Source: Flavobacteriales bacterium
Lineage (GTDB): Bacteria > Bacteroidota > Bacteroidia > Flavobacteriales_G > JALEGO01
Assembly: GCA_020631045.1 (NCBI GenBank)
Contig: JAHDHZ010000024.1
Location: 1-38,479, forward strand
Length of the DNA: 38,479 nucleotides
Reading direction: 5' to 3'
Below the pieces are notes generated by a model. That model did not search any database. It was not told the DNA's origin and saw only the letters and a program-made list of their open reading frames with translations. This document shows, in pieces, positions 1 to 6,221 of the stretch. Each line of letters begins with the position of its first letter. Positions within the stretch are counted from its first letter, which is position 1. The position numbers were made by a program, and so were the translations under genes.

Positions 1-611
1 GAAATATCTTTATCATCAAAGCTTACCAATTGCGAAAAACCCATTACTTTTTCGTAGAACTCTACCCAAGTATTCATCTCACCCCACCCTACATTGCCAA
101 CCATATGGTCAATGTATTTTAAGCCTACTGGTTCAGGATTATAGTCAGAATCCCATTTCTTAAAACCTGGTAAAAACACGCCTTTATAATTTTTACGCTC
201 TACAAATAAATGCACAGTCTCGCCATAGGTGTATATACCTGAGGTAACCACCTTTCCGTTTTCATCTTCAATTGTTTGTGGCTCTTGATATGATTTTGCG
301 CCACGAGAAGTAGTTTCTTTCCAAGCCTGATTAGCATCATCGACCCAAAGTGCTACAATTTTAACGCCATCACCATGCTTGTCGATGTGCGCGTTTACCT
401 CACCTCCTTTGGTCAATGGCGTGGTTAAAACCAAGGTGATTTTATCTTGTCTTAACACATATGACACACGATCTTTAGACCCTGTTTCAAGGCCCTTGTA
501 AGCTAAAGACTGAAATCCAAAAGCTGTTTTGTAAAAATGGGCCGATTGTTTTGCATTACCAACATACAATTCAACAAAGTCAGTGCCGTTAATGGGTAAA
601 AAGTCTTGCAT
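1..611 (-). CDS. hppD: 4-hydroxyphenylpyruvate dioxygenase, N-terminal part (cut by window edge)
   Basis: This is the first 203 codons of a gene that continues past the left edge; its ATG is at 611-609 and no stop is reached. HPPD converts 4-hydroxyphenylpyruvate to homogentisate in tyrosine breakdown, using Fe(II) and oxygen in the cytoplasm. The protein opens with DFLPINGTDFVELYVGNAKQ, the typical first vicinal-oxygen-chelate module of Bacteroidota HPPDs. The second module begins near residue 167 with YIDHMVGNV, whose His (about residue 169) corresponds to the first iron ligand of the family. Full-length members are roughly 380 residues, so close to half is missing here only because of the window boundary. 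It starts 11 nt after the stop of the nucleotidyltransferase gene and may be co-transcribed with it. Identification is from motif recall, not a search. Confidence 0.93.
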   Translation of the reverse strand, partial: MQDFLPINGTDFVELYVGNAKQSAHFYKTAFGFQSLAYKGLETGSKDRVSYVLRQDKITLVLTTPLTKGGEVNAHIDKHGDGVKIVALWVDDANQAWKETTSRGAKSYQEPQTIEDENGKVVTSGIYTYGETVHLFVERKNYKGVFLPGFKKWDSDYNPEPVGLKYIDHMVGNVGWGEMNTWVEFYEKVMGFSQLVSFDDKDI

Positions 612-622
612 AATTTTATTTT

Positions 623-1099
623 TTAAATTTCAAGATTATCTCTGATTTTTTTAAGTTCTATCAAATCAATTTGATCTTTAGGTCTTTTTGAAGCTTCTTT
701 TGCGGTAATTAAGTGATTGATGTGCAGAAACTGCACTTGCACATCATAAATTTCAGCACTTGGTGCCATGTTATAACATTCTTCAAATTTTTCTTGCTCA
801 AAGCCTTTTATTGAAGTCATGATATCAAGTTGAAACCCTGATTTCATTGAAATTGAACTCCAGCCAGCCACAAACTGCATACTTTCAATTTGGGGCAAAT
901 CTCCCAAACCAATTTCATAAAGCACTTTTTTGAGTTTTTTTCTATTTTCTGCACTTTCTTCAATCCATAAATCTAAGTCAGCTGTCGTTCTACTAAATCC
1001 ATGCAAATTGGTGGCAAATCCACCAATCATAATATAGCGCACTTCATATTTTTCTAGTGCTTTCCACAATTCTAATATTTCAGCATCAAATACATCCAT
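623..1099 (-). CDS. Nucleotidyltransferase-fold protein (MNT/DUF6036-like)
   Basis: This 158-aa cytoplasmic protein has the hallmarks of the polymerase-beta nucleotidyltransferase fold: GGFATNLHG (G26-G27), then TTADLDLW with acidic residues D41 and D43, and a third acidic residue D92 in QLDIMTS. A late block near residues 130-148 (AKEASKRPKDQIDL) matches the conserved helix seen in small stand-alone members of the DUF6036 and AbiEii-like group. Such proteins often act as one half of toxin-antitoxin or anti-phage pairs, but no HEPN or AbiEi partner is visible here. Upstream lies a 37-aa ORF, separated by an 8-G run that reaches within 2 nt of this ATG; hppD follows after 11 nt. The fold is well supported. 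The substrate and biological role are unknown. Confidence 0.8.
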   Translation of the reverse strand: MDVFDAEILELWKALEKYEVRYIMIGGFATNLHGFSRTTADLDLWIEESAENRKKLKKVLYEIGLGDLPQIESMQFVAGWSSISMKSGFQLDIMTSIKGFEQEKFEECYNMAPSAEIYDVQVQFLHINHLITAKEASKRPKDQIDLIELKKIRDNLEI

Positions 1100-1100
1100 A

Positions 1101-1109
1101 GCCCCCCCC
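1101..1109 (-). repeat. Homopolymeric G8 tract between the small ORF and the nucleotidyltransferase start
   Basis: On the minus strand the eight G residues at 1109-1102 include the last base of the TAG stop of the small ORF, and are followed by CT and the ATG of the nucleotidyltransferase. A second tract, G6, lies at 1229-1224 just before the small ORF's GTG. Mononucleotide G runs of this length are rare in AT-rich DNA and can slip during replication, which would change ribosome-binding spacing. Phase variation is an inference only. Confidence 0.5.
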
Positions 1110-1222
1110 TATTTAGCAGGTCTAATTTTAGCATTTTTAAGCATCTGATCAATCTTAATAAGCTTCATGAGCATTTGAAAGCGCTTTTTATATATCTCTT
1201 TTATGTCTTGATTTTTATTCAC
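1109..1222 (-). CDS. Small basic ORF (37 aa) upstream of the nucleotidyltransferase
   Basis: This short ORF starts with GTG (1222-1220) and stops with TAG (1111-1109), nine bases before the nucleotidyltransferase ATG. The predicted peptide is Lys-rich and looks helical (KRFQMLMKLIKIDQMLKN). A GGGGGGAG stretch lies directly before the GTG and could act as a Shine-Dalgarno-like site, unusual for this phylum. No family is recognised. The reasons to call it a gene are its tight position in front of the next gene, the purine-rich start context and the lack of any other explanation for this gap. It may be a small partner or antitoxin-like peptide, or a leader peptide, or chance. Conservation of the reading frame in relatives would decide. 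Confidence 0.4.
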   Translation of the reverse strand: MNKNQDIKEIYKKRFQMLMKLIKIDQMLKNAKIRPAK

Positions 1223-1277
1223 TCCCCCCAAAATCTTAAAAATTCTTCGCCTTACATTTTTTCAATACAATCTAAAC

Positions 1278-1312
1278 TTTGCTAAAGATAAACACAGTTC
1301 TTGTTAGTTTTG
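1278..1312 (+). promoter_or_regulatory. Promoter of the aldehyde dehydrogenase gene
   Basis: TTTG (1278-1281) is followed 23 nt later by TAGTTTTG (1305-1312), matching the Bacteroidota TTG-N17-23-TAnnTTTG pattern. The box ends only 7 nt before the ATG at 1320, so the transcript should have almost no leader. Confidence 0.65.
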
Positions 1313-1319
1313 TAAAACC

Positions 1320-2762
1320 ATGCAAAAAATTCTCAACTACATCGATGGCAAACATCAACAAGCTGTTTCTGGTCAGTTTTTAGACAATTACAATCCATCA
1401 ACTGGTGAAGTTTATAGCCTTATTGCTGACTCAGATGCGCAAGACATCGCCCATGCTTATAAAGCTGCTGAGAAAGCCTTTAAGGGTTGGAAAAACACTC
1501 CCACTGAAAAACGCGCTGCTATACTCTTAAAAATCGCCCAACTCATCAAAGAAAATTTAGAGGAATTAGCCAAAGCTGAAAGCATTGACAATGGTAAACC
1601 TTTGTGGCTTGCAAAAGCGGTTGATATACCTAGAGCTGCTAGTAATTTTGAATTCTATGCCTCAGGCATCAAACACTGGGCATCAAATGCGCATTTCACT
1701 GACCAAATTGCGATCAACTACACCAAACATGAGCCTTATGGAGTAGTGGGCTGTATTTCTCCTTGGAATCTACCTTTGTATTTATTTTCTTGGAAAATAG
1801 CGCCAGCTTTAGCTGTTGGCAATACCGTGGTCGCTAAACCCAGTGAGGTGACACCTATGACGGCTTATTTACTGACTAAAATTTGTGATCAAGCAGGACT
1901 GCCAAAAGGGGTTTTAAATGTGGTGCACGGACTGGGTCAAAAAGCAGGTAACGCTCTTGTTGAACACCCCAAAATTGAAGTGATTTCGTTTACTGGAGGC
2001 ACTAAAACTGGAGCTGAAATTGCAAGCAAGTGCGCCCCACATTTCAAAAAACTCTCTTTAGAACTGGGGGGTAAAAACCCCAACATTATTTTTGATGATT
2101 GTGATTTTGAAAAAGCAGTCGACACTTCTGTAAAAGCAAGTTTTTCAAACCAAGGGCAGATTTGTTTGTGTGGATCACGCATTTTAGTGCACGCCTCTAT
2201 CTATGAAAAGTTTAAAGCGGCTTTTGTAGAAAAATCGAACGCTTTGAATGTAGGAGACCCTCTTGAAAAGAGCTCTAATTTAGGAGCTGTGGTGAGCAAA
2301 GAGCACATGCACAAAATCTTAGCTTGTGTTGAGCAGGCAAAACAAGAAGGGGGCACCATTTTATTGGGTGGAAAGCGCCTAAACTTAAGTGGTAAACTCA
2401 AAGACGGCTATTATGTTGAACCCACCATCATAGAAGGATTAGATAATAACTGCAAAACCAATCAAGAAGAAATCTTTGGCCCAGTAGTGACACTTCAGTC
2501 TTTTGAAGACGAAGATCAGGCTATTGCTTTGGCAAACGACACCAGATACGGATTATCAGCCACCATTTTTACAGAAAACCTCTCTAGAGCACATCGTGTT
2601 TCAAATAAACTACAAGCGGGGCTTATTTGGGTAAATACTTGGCTACTGAGAGATTTACGCACGCCTTTTGGAGGCGTTAAACAATCGGGGATTGGCAGAG
2701 AGGGAGGGTTTAAGGCTTTTAAATTTTTTACCCAGACAAAAAATGTGTGTATTAAGGTTTAG
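1320..2762 (+). CDS. Aldehyde dehydrogenase, ALDH8/2-aminomuconate-semialdehyde type
   Basis: This 480-aa NAD(P)-dependent aldehyde dehydrogenase has the full catalytic set: the oxyanion Asn in SPWNLPL (N150), the general base Glu in LELGGKNPN (E248) and the nucleophile Cys in NQGQICLCG (C282, with a second Cys at 284). The CLC motif and the stretch WVNTWLLRDLRTPFGGVKQS are like animal ALDH8A1 and bacterial 2-hydroxymuconate or 2-aminomuconate semialdehyde dehydrogenases, enzymes of aromatic-ring and kynurenine breakdown. Length is normal for the family. The gene stands alone, divergent from the hppD side; no other kynurenine-pathway gene is visible, so the substrate is inferred from motif similarity only. 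The start is fixed by the promoter box ending 7 nt upstream. A structured intergenic repeat lies downstream. Confidence 0.88.
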   Translation: MQKILNYIDGKHQQAVSGQFLDNYNPSTGEVYSLIADSDAQDIAHAYKAAEKAFKGWKNTPTEKRAAILLKIAQLIKENLEELAKAESIDNGKPLWLAKAVDIPRAASNFEFYASGIKHWASNAHFTDQIAINYTKHEPYGVVGCISPWNLPLYLFSWKIAPALAVGNTVVAKPSEVTPMTAYLLTKICDQAGLPKGVLNVVHGLGQKAGNALVEHPKIEVISFTGGTKTGAEIASKCAPHFKKLSLELGGKNPNIIFDDCDFEKAVDTSVKASFSNQGQICLCGSRILVHASIYEKFKAAFVEKSNALNVGDPLEKSSNLGAVVSKEHMHKILACVEQAKQEGGTILLGGKRLNLSGKLKDGYYVEPTIIEGLDNNCKTNQEEIFGPVVTLQSFEDEDQAIALANDTRYGLSATIFTENLSRAHRVSNKLQAGLIWVNTWLLRDLRTPFGGVKQSGIGREGGFKAFKFFTQTKNVCIKV

Positions 2763-2789
2763 TTTTTTTTATCGAGTACTCAAAAAAGA

Positions 2790-2897
2790 GCAGAAAAATT
2801 GTAAAGCAGCGCCAGCATGTGTGCCAAAAAAATCAGGCGAAGCAATCTGATTTTTTAAGAGGGTTTGCTAATTTTTCTAGCGATTTTTTGTCATGAG
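2790..2897 (+). repeat. Structured intergenic repeat, copy A (with terminator-like hairpin)
   Basis: This element of about 108 nt recurs in inverted orientation at 15723-15832 with roughly 80% identity by eye. Its core is a perfect 10-bp stem, AAAAAATCAG (2827-2836) with CTGATTTTTT (2847-2856), closing a loop that begins GCGAAGC. An outer 9-bp inverted repeat, AGAAAAATT (2792-2800) and AATTTTTCT (2870-2878), encloses it. It lies between the 3' ends of the aldehyde dehydrogenase and lipid kinase genes, so the A/T-flanked stem could terminate transcription from both sides. Sharing of sequence beyond the hairpin argues for a repeat family rather than two independent terminators. Confidence 0.75.
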
Positions 2898-2907
2898 ATA
2901 AAAAAGG

Positions 2908-3795
2908 CTAAACAATCACCTGCAAAGCTTTTTCTAAAACCTTAAACTCTACCTGCTGTTCACAGCGAAAAGGCTCTCCATCTAAATGCATAAAATTGCT
3001 AGTACTCTTCAATTTTAATTGTTTTACAGATATACGCTGATAGCAAACATGTCGATCAACACGTTTTGCAAATACCATCAAAGCTAATGTAATGGCTTGC
3101 CAAAAAGTTGGTTTTTTAAATATGCAAACCTCGAATAATCCATCATCAAATTTGGCCTTAGGAGCAATAAAGGCATTGTTTCCGAACTGAGTGCCATTGG
3201 CAATGCTAAACATAAAACAAGATTGTTTGTGCCACTTACCTTGATATTGATATTCAATCTCAATAGACTGATAAGCTTTAAATTCTTTGAGTATTAACTT
3301 CGTGTAGGTACGCAGTCCTCGAGTTTTTAGCTCAGAGAACAAGTGGGCTATGTGAGCATCAAATCCAATCCCTGCAACATTGATGAAAAACTCATTACCC
3401 ATTTGTACAACATCAATTTCTTTGGTTTTGGTTGCAAGTAATTTCTGCAAGTTTTTTTTGGGCGGATGATTCAGCCCTACAGCTCTTGCAAAACCATTCC
3501 CTGATCCGCATGGAAGCACTGAGAAAAACACATCTCTCAAGCCTACTAAAGCACCTACTACTTTATTAACCGTACCGTCTCCACCCACAGCAATAAATAC
3601 ATTATAACCCAAGCTATAGCCTTTTTGAACCAACTCAGGTTCTCTTTGCTTGTCAGAAGTGTAAAGTATATTGTAATCAATTTTCTTATGCTTATTGAAA
3701 AATTGCTCAAGCTTTTGCAACAATTTTTGCTTAGATCGCCCTCCTGAAATGGGATTTACAATAAAACAGTAGCGGTATTTATTTGTTTGTTTCAA
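2908..3795 (-). CDS. Diacylglycerol/sphingosine kinase-family lipid kinase (YegS/DgkB type)
   Basis: This 295-aa protein shows the DAGK catalytic domain: NPISGG near residue 14, the nucleotide-binding VGGDGTVNKV, then PCGSGNGFAR, and the late HLDGEPF motif typical of YegS, DgkB and ceramide/sphingosine kinases. It would phosphorylate a diacylglycerol- or long-chain-base-type lipid at the inner membrane face with ATP. The start is TTG at 3795, the only reasonable codon before the conserved FIVNPISGG strand. It begins 14 nt after the stop of the LtaS-like gene, so the two are probably one operon. Because LtaS enzymes release diacylglycerol and DgkB recycles it in Firmicutes, this neighbour relation favours diacylglycerol as substrate. 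That is inference; sphingolipids are also common in this phylum. Confidence 0.88.
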   Translation of the reverse strand: MKQTNKYRYCFIVNPISGGRSKQKLLQKLEQFFNKHKKIDYNILYTSDKQREPELVQKGYSLGYNVFIAVGGDGTVNKVVGALVGLRDVFFSVLPCGSGNGFARAVGLNHPPKKNLQKLLATKTKEIDVVQMGNEFFINVAGIGFDAHIAHLFSELKTRGLRTYTKLILKEFKAYQSIEIEYQYQGKWHKQSCFMFSIANGTQFGNNAFIAPKAKFDDGLFEVCIFKKPTFWQAITLALMVFAKRVDRHVCYQRISVKQLKLKSTSNFMHLDGEPFRCEQQVEFKVLEKALQVIV

Positions 3796-3809
3796 ATGCT
3801 TCTCTCAAC

Positions 3810-5651
3810 TTACAGTGTTTGATTGTTTAATACAATAGCATTTCTGTAAGCCGACAAATAATCTTGAAAAAAAAGGACTTCTCGAGCACTTACATTAGGG
3901 CTCTCATTTTTTTGATCACTTAGAATGTCTAATGCAAAATCTAATACAAATCCTTGTTCATTTTCTTTAAAGTAGAGCTTGTATTGTTTGTAAAAAAACA
4001 CGTAATAATCTGATCTAAAATGCGCAGAAAAAGCCATAGCATTTGTGTCTAAAGCACTTGATCCAAATGCAAAAAAAGGCACATCAAAATTTAAATAATC
4101 TAGCAAAGTGGGCATGATATCTGCTTGAGAAGTAATGCGATCTATTTGCCCTGGTTGCAAATTAGAAGGGTCATAAATAAAAAAAGGAATCTTATATTCG
4201 AATTGAGCAGGCACTTCACTTACCTTCATGTTGGTAGGTGCACAATGATCTGCTGTAAAGACAAACACCGTGTTTTCAAACCAATGCTGTGTAGCTGCTT
4301 TTTTAAAAAATTGCGCCAAAGCATCATCTACATATCTTAGGGTTTTATAGATCTGTAACTCATCTGATGGCTTTTCAAAAATTTGATTTAAACTATCGTT
4401 TAAAGCGTACGGGTGATGTGAAGAAAGAGAAAAAAATGATGCGCAAAAAGGTACTTGAAATTTACTGAGTTCTTGGTTGAAAAACTCAAGAAAATGATGG
4501 TCATAGACTCCCCAAAACCCGTCATAATGGGTCTTGTTTTTACACTGATTTAATCCCAGATATTTATTTATACCAGCCGCTCTTGAGAACGACTCAAATC
4601 CCATACTTCCATTTTTTGCCCCATGAAAAAATGCTGTTTCATAGCCTTTATCTGACAAAACTTTAGGCAAAGCACTAATCTGATTCAAATTATATTGAGA
4701 GGAGATATATGCACCAGGCATTAAACTGGGCAATGAAGCAAGCACACTGGGCATAGCATCCATCGATCTTCTGCCATTTGCATAGGTGCTGGTAAAGTCA
4801 ATGCTTTGTTTTTTGATGGAGTTCAAAAATGGCATCAAACTCAATGCACTGTCTTGAATAAAATAATCGTATGAAAAACTCTCAAGAATAAAAATTACAA
4901 TATTTTTAGGTTCAAATTTTTTATTGTTTTTATACTGATGCTTAAAAAACTGCTTGTCATTAACTTGTGGTTTTTGTTTTAACCCTTGCTTGCCAAATGT
5001 TCTAAAAAAAGTGAAGGTGCTGTTCAGTGCTAAAGAGGCATGTTGCTGATTATGCACTTGATAAGCATCCATAATTTTAATGGGCTTTAAACCTACTGAA
5101 GATCGAGCCGCCAGAAATAACAGTGAAAGCGCAAATAAGAAACCTATTGAAGATGTTATACTCCTCTCAACAGGTTTTTTAAACGCAATTATCTTTTTGT
5201 AAAAGGCGACTGAACATCCAACCAAAACAAAAGAAAACACTACACTAAAACAGTGTGAAAATATCAATTGCACCCCTTGATTTAAAAACTCATCACTCGA
5301 GCGCACATACCCCAAAAACGCATAAGTCACCCGCTTTGAGTTATAGGCAAAATACTCCGCATCAAACACCTCAACAGCAACCCACACGACAACTCCAAGC
5401 AAATACAAAACAAAGGTGATGCTTTTAAACCAAGCCTTTTGAGTAAATGAAAAAGGCAAAAAATAAAAAATAGTAAACAATCCAAACACATAAGCCATGG
5501 CAGGCAAGGTGAATTTCAAGCTCAACAACATCCAATCTGAACTTAGATCAGAAAAATGGTAATACTTAATAAAAAACAATGCCTTTAGCACACTCATCAA
5601 TAAAAATTGAAAGAGTATAAGCTGACAAAATATTTTTATGCGCTGTTTCAC
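3810..5651 (-). CDS. LtaS-like membrane phosphoglycerol transferase / sulfatase-family protein
   Basis: An N-terminal block of about five membrane helices (roughly the first 200 residues) is followed by an extracytoplasmic alkaline phosphatase/sulfatase-superfamily domain. Visible catalytic motifs, numbered from the upstream TTG at 5669, are NIVIFILESFS (metal ligand E263), NGRRSMDAM (likely nucleophile S302), the SSHHPY segment and FTADHCAP (D474, H475). Such proteins move phosphoglycerol or phosphoethanolamine groups from phospholipids to envelope glycans or lipids; the acceptor is unknown. The longest ORF would begin at TTG 5669, but that codon lies inside a TATCTTTG promoter box, so transcription should start downstream. 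The GTG at 5651 is therefore preferred, giving 613 residues. The lipid kinase follows after 14 nt. Family membership is sure, exact reaction not. Confidence 0.85.
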   Translation of the reverse strand: MKQRIKIFCQLILFQFLLMSVLKALFFIKYYHFSDLSSDWMLLSLKFTLPAMAYVFGLFTIFYFLPFSFTQKAWFKSITFVLYLLGVVVWVAVEVFDAEYFAYNSKRVTYAFLGYVRSSDEFLNQGVQLIFSHCFSVVFSFVLVGCSVAFYKKIIAFKKPVERSITSSIGFLFALSLLFLAARSSVGLKPIKIMDAYQVHNQQHASLALNSTFTFFRTFGKQGLKQKPQVNDKQFFKHQYKNNKKFEPKNIVIFILESFSYDYFIQDSALSLMPFLNSIKKQSIDFTSTYANGRRSMDAMPSVLASLPSLMPGAYISSQYNLNQISALPKVLSDKGYETAFFHGAKNGSMGFESFSRAAGINKYLGLNQCKNKTHYDGFWGVYDHHFLEFFNQELSKFQVPFCASFFSLSSHHPYALNDSLNQIFEKPSDELQIYKTLRYVDDALAQFFKKAATQHWFENTVFVFTADHCAPTNMKVSEVPAQFEYKIPFFIYDPSNLQPGQIDRITSQADIMPTLLDYLNFDVPFFAFGSSALDTNAMAFSAHFRSDYYVFFYKQYKLYFKENEQGFVLDFALDILSDQKNESPNVSAREVLFFQDYLSAYRNAIVLNNQTL

Positions 5652-5666
5652 TTTAATTCGGTGAGG

Positions 5667-5696
5667 CAAAGATAGTTTATCTAAATTTGCAGCATG
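5667..5696 (-). promoter_or_regulatory. Promoter of the LtaS-like gene
   Basis: Reading the minus strand, TTTG (just past 5696) is followed 23 nt later by TATCTTTG (5674-5667), a full match to the Bacteroidota consensus. It overlaps head-to-head with the box for the dCMP deaminase gene, so both genes fire from a compact divergent region of about 30 bp. It excludes TTG 5669 as translation start. Confidence 0.65.
5682..5689 (+). promoter_or_regulatory. TAnnTTTG box of the dCMP deaminase gene
   Basis: TAAATTTG ends 4 nt before the ATG at 5694. With the start point expected a few bases after the box, the message should be leaderless or nearly so. No clear upstream TTG element is visible at the usual distance. 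Confidence 0.6.
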
Positions 5697-6149
5697 TCAA
5701 AACCTTCTTTCGATGAAATCTACATGAATCTAGCTGTTGATATCAGCAAAAAATCACACTGCGTGATGCGCCATGTAGGAGCAGTAATTGCCAAAGACAC
5801 CAGAATTGTTTCAGTAGGCTATAACGGACCGCCCGCAGGCACACACAATTGTGATGAAGACTTTCCTGATAAGGGTTGCCCAAGAAGTGAAAAAGGCGGA
5901 TGCTCTTTAGCCCTACACGCTGAAGAAAACGCGATTTTATACGCTGCCAAACAAAAATTAAGCCTTGAAGGGTGCACGATTTACACCACGCTTTCCCCAT
6001 GCTTGCCTTGTGCTAGAACCATTTATACCTCAGGCATTAAAAAAGTATTTTTCAAAGACTCATACGCTCAATACAAGGGCTATAAAAGTGATGAGGGTGT
6101 TGATTTTTTAAGAAAATTTGGAGTCGAGGTAGTGCATCAAAAAGCCTAA
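5694..6149 (+). CDS. dCMP deaminase family protein (ComEB-like)
   Basis: This 151-aa zinc enzyme deaminates dCMP to dUMP, feeding thymidylate synthesis in the cytoplasm. The catalytic motif LHAEENA gives zinc ligand H75 and proton shuttle E77; SPCLPCA gives zinc ligands C103 and C106. The segment NGPPAGTHNCDEDF and the Cys-rich insert up to residue 70 are characteristic of ComEB/dCMP deaminases and separate it from cytidine and guanine deaminases. Length is typical. The ATG is firmly placed by the promoter box ending 4 nt upstream. The following O-antigen ligase-like gene starts 72 nt later on the same strand. No allosteric dCTP site can be judged from the sequence. Confidence 0.92.
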   Translation: MSKPSFDEIYMNLAVDISKKSHCVMRHVGAVIAKDTRIVSVGYNGPPAGTHNCDEDFPDKGCPRSEKGGCSLALHAEENAILYAAKQKLSLEGCTIYTTLSPCLPCARTIYTSGIKKVFFKDSYAQYKGYKSDEGVDFLRKFGVEVVHQKA

Positions 6150-6221
6150 TCACACTATCGTTTCTCAATAGCAAACAATAAAATCAACCTACCCTTCGTT
6201 AGGGCATAAATCAAAATCAAC

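Noticed and set aside
2668-2850. 60-codon plus-strand ORF overlapping the end of the aldehyde dehydrogenase gene and repeat copy A
   Set aside because: It lies mostly in another frame of a solid gene and then in the repeat; composition is not protein-like.
6190-6206. Short CCCT/AGGG hairpin before the O-antigen ligase-like gene
   Set aside because: Four base pairs and no T-run; within chance expectation.
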